From Gymnorhina tibicen (taxonomy: Eukaryota; Chordata; Aves; Passeriformes; Artamidae): a DNA stretch of 64,000 nucleotides. Position 1 is the first letter of the stretch. Each line of letters starts with the position of its first letter. Below the pieces are notes generated by a model, which worked only from the letters and a program-made list of their open reading frames with translations, ran no database searches and was not told the DNA's origin. Positions 1-14,481 of the stretch are shown piece by piece. A program made the position numbers and the translations under genes. The stretch spans positions 2,644,108 through 2,708,107 of the forward strand of contig VXAZ01001670.1 in NCBI GenBank assembly GCA_013399875.1, written 5' to 3'.

Positions 1-1546
1 CCTAAATGTGGGGTGCAATGAAGAGAGGGAATGCTTCTTGTGGGTAAAGACAGGGAAGCCAAACCAAGAGGAAATAGGAGTGAGATTCCAATAATTTACG
101 GCAGAAGCAGTAGTCACAGCAGATATGAGCTGCAGGACTCCTGACAGCTTAGATATATGTTTAAAATGCAGACTTGGGACCTGAAAGACCTGAGTAAATT
201 GGTCTCTGTACATTCAGCTGCAGAATGGGGGTGTCTTAATGCCAAGGAGCTTGAGGACTGGTGTGCGTTTCTCCCACTGCATCACTGCTGCAGTTCCCAA
301 GATGTTCAGCCCATGTCCTCCCAGCAGTCCTGGAACTCTCAGTCCTCATGTACAGCAGAGGCACTCTCACAGCAGGGCCGGGTGAATTCTGCTCCTACAT
401 GGCAGAAAGCAAACCACAGAGCCAAGAAAGCCACTCTGTGCAGAGGGCAGGAAGAGCAGGAACAGCGGGTTGGGGAAGCTGCCCTGGGAAGGTGCTGACG
501 ACCTGTAGGTCAGAAGAGGTTCATGCATACACATGGACACAGGAAGAATCCCAGGAAGCATCAGAGTGAAATGGAGAAGGCTAAGGGACAGAGCTGACCT
601 GCTGAGGCTGCAAAAGCAAACAAAAAACCCTAGAAACTGGAGGATGAGAGAGGGAAGTGCAGGGGTTGCAACTACCCACAGAGAAGGGAAGACAGCTGGA
701 CAGGGAGAAGGTCACAGGCAACTTTACTGAAGACTCCTCCAAAAAAATCATTAGTAGCACAGTCTCAGAGTAAGAATAGTTAATGAATTACAGGAGAGAT
801 CCCAAGGCAGAATCAGCATGGTGCAAGCAAAAGATCCGTGCGAGTTGTCAGTAGCGCAAACTACAACTCCTTGATAAGTCTGAGAGTGGAACAAGGGGCA
901 GAGAGAGAAGAAGAATGGCATCCCTCGAGATTCTTCAGTGATCTGCATGCTCTGGAATTAATGGGCTGCCAACAGGGACTGCGTGAGCCAGCACTGTTGT
1001 ACAAACTGGACTGGACTTCCCAGGAACCGAGGAAAACCACAAACTGCCTTTCTGACATGGACAAAATGTGGAGCAGACAAATGGCTTGGCTCATTCCAAC
1101 TGATAACCATCAATCAGTTCCCTCAAAGGCTGGGGCAGATATATCCCATGTGAGACCAGATTACCCACTGCCACCAGTACCTAGGAACAGTGAAACTAAT
1201 TTTAGCCTATGGCAGCAGGAAGGTCTCACTGGCCCCTTATGGGTTTTTCTCCTGAGCAACACACTACATCCATTTTAGAGTGGGAAATGTTTCTGCCCTT
1301 TCTTTCCCGCTCAATTCTTCCAGACAAACATCTTCCTCTATGCACTCTATGACTCCGTCGGGGCTTCCTATTAACAGACACTGTGAAAAAGGAAGTCTTC
1401 CTGTTGTACACAGTCGGATGTGGCTAGATGCTACACGGTCAGAAAACACGACACACAGAGACAATACACAGCTTGCCCTCAGGGGTGTTAGGGGTTAAGT
1501 CCACCAAGAAAATGTTTCTGCTGCTTAAACCAAAATTGCTCTTTTT

Positions 1547-1660
1547 CTTCTCTCTCTCTCTCTTTTTTTTTTGGTTTTTTTTGGGTTTTTGGTTGGGTTT
1601 TTTTTGTTGTTGTTGTTGTTGAGGAGTTAGTGAAAAGGAAAAAAAAAAAAAAAAAGAGCT
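1547..1660. repeat. Low-complexity CT, T/G, GTT and poly-A tract
   Basis: The stretch runs from a short CT dinucleotide repeat into long T runs broken by GG or GGG, then five GTT units, and after about 20 bases a run of 18 A. It is simple-sequence DNA; the apparent ORFs on both strands here are poly-Phe/Gly or poly-Gln/Lys artefacts. Confidence 0.85.
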
Positions 1661-3491
1661 GCTATTTGTTTTGCCCCTGCAGGAGCCATGAAGGGAGCTC
1701 TGCAGAGTGGACAGTACAGTCACTGTGGCATCGCAGCAGTGAGGGAGCTGAATCGGGAGCTGTGAGGTGAAGGTCCCTGTTTAACAGCTTTCCATTTGTT
1801 TACCAAAAAAATATTGTTCCATCATAAAAATTCCCAAAATAGTTCACGTCTTGACAGACTGACTGGCAGCTACCCAGCTCTGCAGGATCCTGCTAAATGA
1901 AAGGAAATAAAAAGAGCTAATCTGGTACCCATGTCCCAGTGCTTGCAGCTTGGGAATCTGCACAGTCGCAGGGCTCAGCTGTCCCATTAGGTGCAGGGTA
2001 GGGTAGAGAGTCCTCCAGTCTCTCCTTCGGAGGCTGGATTTACTGATGGCATCAGTTTTCCATGGGTGCTGGGCAGGCTGATAAGGAAGGCAGTACTCAT
2101 CTTTCAATGAATGATCAACTTCTGCTTTATTTTTATAGCAAAAGTTTTTTCTCCTCCATCGAGCTCTGTAAAGCTTTACCTTCACAAGATAGCCACAATA
2201 AGGCCTTCAATTCCTAAGAGTTATCAATAGGTTCTTTGGGGAATTTTTTTCATACAGGCTTTGTTCTGGACCAGTGTGATTCCTGACCAGCTAATATATT
2301 GCTTGTTGCTGAGAAGATCTTAGTATGGCAACCTACAGTTGCTGCAGATTGTGGTGATCTTATTAGATATAAATGGAAAACATCAAACAGCACATGACAG
2401 CCAAGTCAAAGACAGTCACCGTCTGTAGGAAGAGCAAAAGGCCACTGTGAAGTCCTGCAGCCTGCCACAGTGACCAAAGGACTGTGCACACTGTGACTCA
2501 CAGCACAGAGAAGCAGCAAACCCAGATTAGGTCATGCAGAATTAGCAGCCTCTGTGGAAAGAACCTATCCTCGCCAAATTGCAGATGTCTCCCCAGCTGC
2601 AGAGTTAACTTCTCCATGGCCCTCATGGCGCCCAGGGCAAGTCTGTTTTAGGGAGGGAATGAGGGAAATTTGCACTCCAGACCATTCCCAGTATTGGCCT
2701 CATGGGACTCCCCATTCATTCCTTAGACATTTTAGTATCCAGCCTTCAAATCAGGTCAGGCTCTAGGCAGCAGAGTTGGAGGAGGGTGGAGGGACAACCA
2801 CTCCCCCAAGTGCTTGCCCTCATGAGTGGTCTGCAAAGCCAGGATGGCTGCGCTGCCTGTGGGGGTTCCTCTTCTTGTGACAAGATCAGTTTGGCCTCCC
2901 ACTGTGGGACATTCCTGAGCAGCGCCACACCAGTTCAGCAGCCAGACGTGGGAGCTCTTTCTGTACAGGTGAGTTCAGGGCTTGCTTGGTTTAGATACTG
3001 CTGTCACAAAAAAGAGCTGGACCTGGTGGGACAATTGGTCAGCTCTCAGCCAGGCCCATAAGCCGGACAAAAGTGACAGGTGACATTGCTAACCGATTTC
3101 ACACAACTCTGAGGTTCCTTTCATACTGCGCACAGTAGGCATGCTGCCAGCTGGGGCTCCCTTCACCTATCTGTCGCACCTGAGAGAAAAGCTGACCACC
3201 AATTTTGCCCTGGAGGTATGCTGCCATTGCAGGCTGGCTCTGTCCCATGACAGGCCACTCTTCTTGATCCATTTCTACATACTGAGCTGGCTCTGGGGAA
3301 GCCACATGGGTTCTTATGATGGAAAACAGACCCGAGAGCATTGGGTATTACTTCCATCATTTCGGCCTCAAGGACACAGGGAGCTGAACCCTTCACAGCA
3401 CAAAAAAGAAGAGAGCCTTTAGCTGAGGAAGGGCCAGAGCAGAAGAGGAGGTATGGTTTGCACATCAGGGCAAGCTGGAAGCATCCTTAGA

Positions 3492-3517
3492 AGCAATGGT
3501 TTGTAGCAATGGTTTGT
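3492..3517. repeat. 13-bp perfect tandem duplication
   Basis: The unit AGCAATGGTTTGT occurs twice head to tail without mismatch. It looks like a slippage-type duplication in non-coding DNA. Confidence 0.8.
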
Positions 3518-6500
3518 TTTGATCTCATATGATCCTGGGGAAGCGGAGAGCCTCCATCAGGTGGATTTCCAAGGATCCAGGTGGATCTCCAAGCAAGCAT
3601 GCTGTGCTCCTCCTGCCCAGGCTGGCCACCACATCCAAGCCAGCACCCACTCTTCACCCTTTCTCCTCTGCATCCAGCTCCCCCAAGCTCCACATGGCAG
3701 TTCAATAAGTACCTGGCAGGAGCACGCTGTGGGGCTGTTCATGGATGAAGGTAGCAGGACTAAGGGGAGTGAAAGTGTCTCTGAAATGATGCACCCTATT
3801 TTGGGATAACTATGGACAACAGCCTTACTGATCTGACTGTTGAGGTGTCTGATTCTTAGTTTATTTTCCCTTTGTGTTTGCTTTCCTACAGACTGTGAGA
3901 GGACTCCTTGTGTAGTCCAACAAATGTGCTTCAGGATAAAAAATGTCTTCAACCACCAGCCCATCTTCTTGTCTTCTTTTCCCCATGTTTGCCCATGCCT
4001 CACATTTGCACAGTTGGGTGCCTCTGGTCTGACATTTTTGTGCTTCAGGGCTGCTGTAAGGCAGGGCTGGAAACTCCTCTCCTTCAGCCCTCACAAAGCT
4101 TGTTGTGGACAGAGACTGACCGCCATGGAGAGCATTCAGCCACTCTCAGACAGGACCTTGTAAGACAACTGCCACAGCTGTGCTCCCAGGCCCTGAGTCA
4201 CCCATTTCCTCTTCCACTCGTGGGGCAGGTGATGCACAGGAGTGGCGCAGTTCTCTCAGCACCTCCTTGGTCATAATTTTCCTCTTATCTTATGATTACT
4301 GTTTAGGACATAATCATCAGCAGACCAAGTGGGTACGGGCCCAGGTGAAGGGCATTCCCCTTTCACATTTTAACACTCCAGGGCTGGCACTATAATTCAT
4401 GTTAAACAAAACCAAGGCTTTAAGTGTGGCAAGAAAATGCTGCCATCTTGCTCCTGTGTTACCAAAGCAAATCATGGGCTCATCAGTCACCAAAACCAAA
4501 AGGCCTGAAACAGTGGCCTTAACCCCATCTTTTTGAGTGGTGTATAAATAGGAGATTGTTGCTAGTCTGTTTCCAAGAAACTAGCTGCAGAGAAACCTGG
4601 GGGCTTGGCCCTGTAATCTGGGTGTCTGGGGCTCACTTGTGTCCATAGACCAAGTTGCTCTTCTCATCTACAGCTCTGCCTGCTCTGTAGGCGGCGCTCC
4701 CTTTGCCAGAGGGTCTAGGATCTTGGCCACATCTCAGAGGAGATGATTCTCACATACTCCTGGATGTGACTGTCCTTTTAAAACCCCACTTCAGCCCTTG
4801 GGTCTATCATAGAACAGCCCCCAACCAAAACAAACATTTGCCTTTCTACATTTTTTGCTGGGAGATCCTTCCACTCCAAACAGCATGTGAATGAATCAAG
4901 CTGGTGGGGGCAGGTCTCTGGGATCCCACTGCCAGCAAATAAAGCACAAACTGATTATTGCTGTACTTCTTCTCCTTCAAATGAAAAACCTCAGAGAAAG
5001 GGCCAGGAATTGAACGTATCTCTGCTCTGAAGTATTGAGTGAACAAAAACCTAAATACAGGCTTTGTGGCTCAAGGAAGTCAGCAGTAGTCCCAGTTGCA
5101 CCCTTGTCAGCATCAGACACCCGCCAAGTCCCACCCTGCTCATCCCTGGCTTGTGCATTTGGTTGCTATCAGAGAACCCTAGCTCTTTATCAAGACTCAT
5201 TTTACATTATTTGTTATCATTACATAGCAAGTAATCAGATTCGTTATTATTGCTGTTTCCATCTTGCCAGATATGGGACTCCCACCCCCTCCCTGGGGAG
5301 ACACAGTTCACTTCTAGGAAGTACTTTCCTGATGCTAAGTCTGAATTTTCCCCTTTTGCTAATGCAATCCCCATCTCCTCACAGATGTTTGGAGACAGCA
5401 ATGCTTCCCCCACCTATGTCATCTTTTGGCTAAACTGGTTAGGATTATGTTCAATCTATCTCCCCTCTCTGTCAACACCTCCAATTGCCCCCCTTTCAGA
5501 TCACAATATTTGGTAAACTGTTCAAGAGAGATCCTGACTCCCCTCCTCAAGAGGAAAATCACACTGACCTTTCTCACAACCATAACGTGTGTAACACAGA
5601 CCTCCTGCCTGACTTGCTCCCCACTGCGGTCCTTTGGGCTGCACTCCAAAAATTAGTGAAAGTTATTAGAAAATCTATTCCATCTCTTATCTTTCTGTTT
5701 CCATAAGGGTAGGACCATGCTTGTTATAAGCTGATGCTCACAAGCATGAACAAATTATCACAGTCCTTTTTCAGCCAGTCTGCAGGCAAGTGTCCATGCT
5801 GAAATGGACATGACATGAAGTTTTGTGAAAGCCACAGTTGTTACCTGCTCTGCCCCTTTCTCAAATTGCCCATGACTTTGGCTCTCTTGCATGCGGGAGG
5901 GCAGGAGCTCCACACTGATCTCATCCATCACAGATGGCAGAAGGAAGACCAGCCCATGCACTAGGGAAGGGGGAAAGCAAGTCTCTATGCATCGGCAGTG
6001 AGCAGCTGGCTACAAGAGAAAGCTCCCGCAGCAAAGCAGATTAACAGGCCTTATTTTCACTTTTCTCAGTACGACCCACCAGCCCAGTCACTCTGTAAGT
6101 CTTATTGCATTAAGTTCTTCTTCACATTTTGGTTGAAAAAAAATCACAAAGATAGTCACCTAGTTCACGCAGTCACTGGTTGACATCATTCTTCATGCTC
6201 CTTGTGCCATGTGGAGTACTGCTTGCTTAATTCACATTAACTGGCATCTACTTCCCACTCTCCCAAGGATCCTGTGACAATGGGTAGATCATGATAAAAA
6301 AGCAGAGCTGAGAGCAACTAAACAATCTCTGCATGGTATCTATCACTCCCCACTTCCAAGAAAGAGATGCTTTCTTAAGCAGCAGGCCACAGCCACAATG
6401 AACACGAAATGTCTTGCAGTCAAGCAGGTCTCCATTGCAGCATTTGGAAGGGCTCTGATGAGGGCTGGTGGTCATGTTGGGTTGCTGTGGGGTATGGAGA

Positions 6501-9500
6501 ACTGCAGAGACAGAGGAGCCACAAAGGAGAAGTAGCATGGGAGAGCTCCTTCAGAACTAAATCTCTTTTTTGCATAATCTGTGGCAGCACTAAAAGCACC
6601 ATTGCTTGTTTATCTCTTCTGGAAGTGGATTAAGCAAAACTGAAGGATGGTATGTAGAGTTCAGTGTCCTTGCAGGGAGCTTATGCAGACGAGCCACTGC
6701 TCTCACACTCTTTGCCCTCAACACTCACTGCTACATGTGGTAGGGAGATTGCAGCAGCAAAGAGAAGAAAAAAAAGGGAAAGAACTGTCACTTTTGATGC
6801 CTGGTGGTGAGAGAAAGCCATTTCCAAACAGAGCGATGGGCATAGGAAGAGGGAGTATTAATTCCTCTCCATTAAAGATCTGGAAAGGACTTGTGAACGT
6901 TTCCTTTCCTGCGTTATTAACAGTTCTGCAGGGTGATATCATCGGGGCCTTTTCCAAACTCAGAGCGCCTCAGACATTACAACACCAGGTTTTGGCTGCT
7001 TATACATATCACCAGCTACGCCCACCCCAGCCCCCTCCCTGCAACACCCCCAGAGGGACCAGTGAACCACCACTGCCAGACTCACCAGACCTCTGCTCAG
7101 CTTTCTAGCAGTCACAAGCCCCCAAGATCTCATCCCTGGACACTGTACGTACACCTTCTCAACTGCCCTCAAAAGCAGCTCAGCTAAAAATAGACTCTAA
7201 TTGCTCCAAAGAGCCTAACATTCTGAGTCCTGTTGTTTTTAAGACCAAGAAAGCAAGTAGCTCATGATGCCAGGCACCAGGATGCTGACAGGTAGGTTTG
7301 GAAGTAGGAGGAGGAAGGAGAAGAGCAGGTGCCTCTGAAGGATATCTCCAACCAGGCAAAGGTCAATGCAAAGGTCCGTTTCCCTCGTGCTGCAGAGCAA
7401 ATCCTGGGGAAATTAACAGCTCCCAGTTGAAAACCTGCTCTTGGCAAAGCTACTTTCAAGCTGAAGAGGAGGAGAGCAGCTCTTTCTAGTCCCCAGAAGT
7501 TATGTGCTCATGTTCTGCACTCCAGCAAGTTCACCTTTGTTGCACAGATCTTGATAGTTTCAGCTCTCCTCTAGGTATGGTGGGGCTCATGTCCAAACTA
7601 GCTCTGCACCAGCATAAAGAGGAAATGTCTCCACTGACATTAATGAAATTAGTCCAGAGCGTTAAGTTAGGCCAAGTGAGAGCAGAATCTGGGTATGGTG
7701 GAGATTTGCAGCCACAGAGCAGCTTACCAGCACGACAGACAAAAACAGTGTGTCAGCGAAGAGGTTTTAGTTTCAATTTGTCCAAGAATCGCAAAAAAGC
7801 AGCAGTCATTTAAAAAAAATGCCTGAGCTGGGTTCCTGAAAATAGTGGAAGTTTCGTTCAGTGCTTACCCCAAGCAGTGTGTTAGCAACGCACTCAGGGC
7901 GCCTTCTGCAGAGAGAAAAAGTGCCACAGGCAGAGGAAAAATAAACAAACCAAATGTCTGGGCTGTTCCACTGGCCAGCACAGATGTCAGATTTGCTGTT
8001 AATAATGCTGATGATTTGTCCTGCTTCCCTGCCTGCAGTCACACCCAGGAAGGTGTGAGGAGCCCCAGAGTTGCAGACAGCATGTGCTTGAAGTGTGAAA
8101 TCGTCCCCCAGTGGGTTTGCACGACAGCCTGGCAGCTCTGCTCTACAGATGTGCTCTGTCAGTATAAAACATCCCAGGGCTGTCAGCCTGCTTGCAGCAG
8201 CCTCATCTACTCCCCCTTATGCTTAAGGGTCATAGAATTGCAAGGTTTTCTTCTGTTTACTGCAAGGACATGTTGCCTGGATCCTTTTTGGATGGAAACT
8301 CTCTGCTACATTGCTCTCTAGCAACCTTAGTCAAGGTTCCCTAGAGTTTTTTCCAGCCCACCAGACAGTTTAGTTGCTCCAAAACAAGACTGGTTTAGTT
8401 CAAATCCAGTATTTGATCCAATGGCTCAGCTACATTCCTGCTAGGATATTGCCCTCAGTATCACCACTCTGCTTATTTAGCAAGCAGTCCACAGATGAGA
8501 AGGACAAGTGCATGCCAGCGGTTACTGGGTTCACCAAAGCAAACTAACCACAAAGGTCCAGAGCTGGCAGCCTTTCACCAGGAAGAGATCTGCTCCTAAG
8601 GCTCTGCTCTTCCATTGCTCTGGCAGCTTTCTGCCGCTATTGTTTCCCCCCTCTCTCTCTCTTTAGAGATTTATTTTAGTACTGACAGGGACACTGCAAG
8701 GACCTTTCTTTCCTTTTTCCATTCTAGGGCACTTCCTTTTCTCTCTCTCCCACCCTCTGTGTAGATGAGAGGGCCCATTTCCCTGCAGTGATTAATTCCT
8801 TTTGGCCCTTACAACTCAGAAGAGATTTTCTGTTACTGCTGGTTTTGTCCCTCGCTGATTCAACATGCACCTTGCATCATACAAAATAGCTCCAAGCACT
8901 TCCCATTGGGAATATCGGTTAAAATCCAGCCTGAGTCCTCACAGCAGACAGTCAGAGAAGAACATGGTGGGTAGGGGTAAAGGAAAGTACATGATGCCAG
9001 TGTACAGCACTGGCAAAAGCATCACTTCCCTACTTTAAAAGGGATGTTGACCACTGGGGAATGGAGGAGGAAGAGAGACTGCAGTGGCTGCACTATTTGC
9101 CCCACAGTAAGCTCAGCCTGTTTAGCGTCTTGAACAGAAGAAAGTGTCTTTATTCCACTGTAATCCCAGGGAGTAAACATGGAGCACTCAAAAAGTCTTT
9201 AATCTCCTGAAGAAAGGAAGAATGGGAACCACAGCCGGATGCCATTACCAGGCAACCTCTGATGAGAAATAAAACACTGTTCTGTAGAGTGTGGCTGATC
9301 GAGCCGTGCACACGGTAGATTCCCTGTCTCCACTGGATTCTGCACTGAGGCTGGTTAACCTCCCAAAAGCACTGCTGGCAAGCCCATATTATTGGGTGTG
9401 GGACAGAGGTAACTAATTGAAATGAAGGGGCCAGTCTTATACAAGAGGTGAGGCTGGATGATTGCCTGTCAAACCTGGGGAGCCTGTGAATTGCCAGAGC

Positions 9501-12067
9501 TCTTGTTTTGCCTGTGGCATTTCTGTAAACCTGCCACTGGTGCTGGTTCAGTGCTGGCATGTGTCCTGGAAGCACACCTTCTCCAAGCTGTTCATTGTTC
9601 CAGGTCTGCCAGAGACTGAATTTGCTCCCCTGCCTCTGGCAAGAAAGTTTCAACTTTCCTTGTATAACCTTGCAGAAGCAGGGAGCATGGCAACCAGAGG
9701 GGGCTGGCTACACCCTCGAACCACAGACAAGAGGCCATGGGCTCCAGATCCAAACGTAGAGGAGGGTGGCCAGTCAAGGTGACCCCAGAGTCACAGAGCA
9801 CACAGCCAGCCCAGCAAATCAGCTCAGACGATACGCACTGCAGTGTGGCACAGATGAAGGAGGAACTCCCAAGGTATGCAAATAATCTCAAGGATCCACT
9901 GGCAACAGTTGTACAGCAGATCACCTTGCAGCTACAGCCCTCCCAGAGTAATGTGGTAAGGTGCTCCCTAAGGCAAAAACTATGGTTCCTGCTTGGGTAA
10001 GAGGCTGTTTATGCCCAAAAAAAGGCAAAAAACCCCCAAACAAACATAAGGCTGTGGGGCCAAGAAGTTTCTGCATAAGGAGTACCCAAGGGAAACTTCA
10101 ACTGCTATGTATCACCCCCACTAGTCTTTGTTGACCCATACACCTGATGCAAGGGGACAGCATATATAGACCAGGCAGCGAAGACTTCCCACAAAAAGAA
10201 GCCATGCCACTTTGAAAACTTGCCAAGAGCTGATGGGTTGCACCTAAATCTCTGCAAAGTCCCTCAGGATGGAGGCACTGCTTTCAAGCTTCAAGCCTGA
10301 TTAAAGAGGAGCTTAGAAAATGCAGCCAACCAAGTGAGTCTTATACTCAAGTGCATGAAGCTACAGAGAGGTGTATCCAAATCTTCACTCATGAGCACAG
10401 ACTGTCAAGATTTCTTTCCAGAATTAAGAAGCTCAAGCCAGTCTTGGATAAGGATCTTAGATAAGGATCTTGGAAGAGAAGAAAACGGCAGGTGAGCCAA
10501 TTTCCACATTGGTGTCCCCTGCCTTTGTACACCTCTCCCACATGGCATTAATCCTGGCTTCCTCTTCCCGCCTCTCCCATCCCCTGTTCTGGCTAGTTCT
10601 GATGCATGTGTGTGCTGGCTCTGATACCAACACACACCCGCTGCGTATACAGGGTGCCTGTACATCTCTAGACACAGCTGCCAGACCAGCGTCCAAACCA
10701 GCTGCACTCTCCATGTCTTTTCCATGGCATGGCGCTGAACCGGGCCCGATTCTTCTGCCCACCTGTAGAACCTCACAAAACCTGTAGAAATGTAACAATC
10801 TTGGGAATTTCTGCTCTTCTCTCAAATTTGGTTGAAACTGTTCCACATGTTTAAAAGTTGCCAGAAAGGCCCCACGGTAAACAGAATGATTACATTAACT
10901 TTGTCACCTTAGGAAACCATCCAAAACCAGCCAAGAGCCTCGTACACTATATCCACAGCCCTACAGGTATCTTGCTGCAACAGGACAGGCCAAGAAGGTG
11001 CCCTTTGTGCATGAAGCACAGCCAGCTGCCTGCCTGTGGTGCTTTTCTGCCTTCCCAGCTCACTTGCACATTGTAACCCGGACAAGAAATAAACTGCTTA
11101 TGAAGCAGCAACCCCAGGTTTGTCTGGTTTTGCTAATGGTGGGTGTCGATCCTCACTGAGATGATTCACAAGTTGACACTATTTTCTGTTCTCCCCTTCT
11201 GTCTCCAGCCAGAGTGCCGATATCCCTGGCTCACAGCCAGGGTGCTGGGTGAGTGTCTCTCACTTGTTTACAGCAGGGCTGGGGGATGTTTAAACGAGGA
11301 TGGTGATGGGAATCCTGGGAATTTCACAGCACATATAACTGCAGCTACAATCCTTCCTGCAGCTGACAAGTTCCACTCAGGCCAGAGAAAATTCATAGAA
11401 ATTTCTTTATCTAAAGACAAATCCATTGACCAGCAACTTCTGGAAATGAAGGCACTCTCAGGGATCGTACTAGTTCCAAAGCAAATTTAAAAACCATAAC
11501 CACATAATGGCCTGATCTTTAAAAGGCAGGAGTCCAAATCAAAAACTATGTGTGCAGCTGCATTCTTAGTAGACACATGCAGCTACCATGATTGCCTGCA
11601 AAAAGAAACACTCTGACAGGAGAGAGAGTCTGGCTGGACCTCTGTGGTGAGAGCAGGTCCATGCTGAACTGTGCAGCTTCAGTGGCGATGGTGTCAGAGT
11701 ACAAACCCAGCTTTAAAATTAAAAATTCTCCAGTCATTAGTTTAGTAAGGAAGCCCTACAAATTATTACTAAAGCTGAAAGAATTTGTTTAGATCCATGC
11801 TGCGTTTCACTGTGAATGTTTATTTTCTTTCAGCACTTCATTCAGCTTGGACATTGACAGCAAGCTAATCAATTTCATATTTGTCCATACTTTTAAGCCT
11901 TTCTCCTTTACAGGATTCCATGACTGCAATACCAAGATTGTAAGCATGATGAGCAAAGGCATGTTTGATTTTTTTGAAAAAGGCAATCACTTGATCACTT
12001 ATTTTTTATCATCAAGTGCTAAAGACTACACTAGAGGATCAAAACTGACCTGATTATGTTTCCTTCC

Positions 12068-12108
12068 CAAAAAAAAAACAAAAACAAACCCAAAACAAAA
12101 CCAAAAGC
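12068..12108. repeat. A/C-skewed low-complexity tract
   Basis: A run of 10 A is followed by blocks of A4-5 separated by C1-3. On the other strand this is the same T/G pattern seen at 1565, 27711, 55379 and 60464. Confidence 0.75.
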
Positions 12109-14481
12109 CTGAAGTCGAGCTTAGGAAACTGAAAAGCTTGCAAGCAGAAAAACTCTTGGAGTCAGAGGAAGAGGAATCAGCTCTGACATGATACATTATT
12201 ATTTTTAATGCCTTACTACTTGAAGGTCAGTGGCGTACTTGATGCTTGGAAGGGTACCAAATGCCAAAACCCAGCAACATCATACCTATCTATGTTTGCA
12301 GTTCAAGACAACAAACACATTCAGGGGCTCTGCAGGACTGCCTGTTAATGACCCTTCCCAAAAAAAACCGTTTGGACTCCTTACAAGAGAGTCTCAAACA
12401 CAGGAGTCTGGGAAACCCCTAGTCAAACAATGCACTGGAGTGCCTGAAGCTCATTCTTGCAAGGGCAGTTCTGTCTGAGAGTGCAGCTAAGCACTGGTTC
12501 AGTGCTGAACTGCTTATTTTCTGGGGATGCAGCATCAAGCATAGGATCCATCACTGGCCATGAGTGCATCACAGAGGACCATTTAAGACGAGAAAGAACC
12601 TGAAAGAGAAGGAGCTGGGCAGCAGCATGCTCTAACTGCTGCATGTTTCCCACACTGACATCACCAGCTCCACTGGCAGCAGCAGTGGCACAGCAGTCTG
12701 GGTACTGAACATTGCCTCACTTTGCAGGGTCTCGGTTCACCTTACTAGGGACCTATAATTGCTGGGGAACTCCTGGAGCAGAGCTGGGTTCCAGCCGCCA
12801 CATAGCACCCTCAAAGTGCTAACATGGACAAGTAATTCCACAGGACAATTCTCAGCTGCCTACTCCTCCCTGGACCCACACTAATAACTCCCCATAAAAG
12901 ATAATGTCCCACCTCCCCTTCTCTCCCACAATTACGCTGTATCAATTTTAATTTCTTCTCTCTGCTTCCTTCCCATGTTCTGTCCCAGCTTCTATGTCTC
13001 ATCTTCAGTAATTTCTACTGACAAACAGTCCTGTTACCTATCAACACCAACCTTTGGAAAAATAAAAGCTCCATACAGCTATATCACAAGCAACCAGAGA
13101 TCCTACATTGCATCCATGCAAAACTTAGGGAGCAGCAATTGCTGCTCTCATTACAGACATCCCAAGAGCTGATCCAGGCACCGGAAACATATCCACAGGC
13201 TTGGGGCTGCCACTGCTATTGCTGCACCACATTGACCTGTGCCACTGCTCTGGCCAAATCACTTGGCTCAACAGAGTATCCACAACAGCCACACACAGCT
13301 GGCAAGTCTTGCCAAATGATGGCCCAGCGCCAGGGTGACAGGCTGCATGGGAGATGAGGCCAGGTAAATATGTAACAGCTGAGACTGGGGGTAACTTGGA
13401 AAGAAAGTCTGCCTCAGCATCGCAGTGATGAGAAGCTACTGAAGCTCTAGAAAAAAAGGTCCTTCTGACTTGCCTAAAACCCCCTAAATCTTCCTTCTCT
13501 GCTGAAGCCTAAAATAAAGAAGAACAAGAAAGTGGGTTCCTTATAGCAGAAAGCAAGAGACAAAATTCCCCTCAGAAGAAGTGCAGTATTTTCCACACTG
13601 GTGGCTGTCTTATGGAAAGATATCTGAGACACTTCATTAGTCACTGCCTGCAGTTTGCCTCCCTAAACATGTCCCCAAAGCAGTAGAGACCAAAAATAAA
13701 ATGAGAAAAGAGGAATCTCTCTATCTCCTCAAAAATGTGGAGTGGCAGTTTAGATACCATGCAAAGCATTTTCTTTGTATATTTTATGAGCCAAACCCTG
13801 ACCTCTTCTCCACTGCTATTTTCATTTGCAAATAACTCCTTTAGAACAGGGGCCAGGTCCAGAACTGCATTACTAAAAAAGCCCAGAAGCAGTTTTCTTC
13901 AAACAGGTGTCTTCACTAGCAAGTCCAAATCCTGAAAATAATTTAAATCTGCCAGTTCTCATTGCAGCTTCTCTCACAAGTGTTGGTAAAGAAGCACACA
14001 TGCTGAAAATTAGGCTGGATGTGAGTACTCAAGGTCCTACCAACTGTGTCCCTAAAGGGGACTGCAAGCCTTTCACTGTCAGGGTCAACAGAGACCACTG
14101 GGAGGAGCCAGAAGAATGGAGAAAGGAGGGATGGAAGAAGGTACCGCAATGCCTAAAATATTTCTTTGCAAATCTGACTTGTATTTAATTAAAATGTTAA
14201 GAACCAATAAGGTACAGGACAGGTATTGCCCTTTCAAATCTCTCCTAGACCCTAGTCTGCACATACAGCAGCAACCCATTCATGAGGTACACAAAAATGC
14301 CAAGTGAGGTATGGACAAAGGCTCAGTATCTTTTCTGAGCTCTGACAAAGGGCAAAATCACTACATGAGAGTCTTCTAAGCTCACTGGCATTCTGTGGTT
14401 CTTATCTTTCACGCACTCATCACTTCGAAATCAAGGAATAAAATTGGACCTGCCCTTCCAGCTCTGGCAAAAACTGCATGT

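Larger units (their letters stand above)
1..14481. other. Non-coding stretch, no recognisable gene
   Basis: I see no coding exon, RNA gene or intact mobile element here. The open frames are short and low in complexity, overlap one another on both strands and resemble no family I know. The stretch holds short tandem duplications and A/C or T/G-skewed tracts, listed separately. By gene order in other vertebrates (TMED10-FOS-JDP2) this could be intergenic DNA between FOS and JDP2 or part of a JDP2 intron. I looked for the JDP2 basic-leucine-zipper exons on the minus strand and did not find them. Confidence 0.6.

Noticed and set aside
7261..7340. ATGATGCCAGGC... as a possible JDP2 start (MMPG)
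   Set aside because: Only the first four residues resemble the JDP2 start; the following codons (TRMLTGRFGS) do not, and the strand is opposite to that expected.
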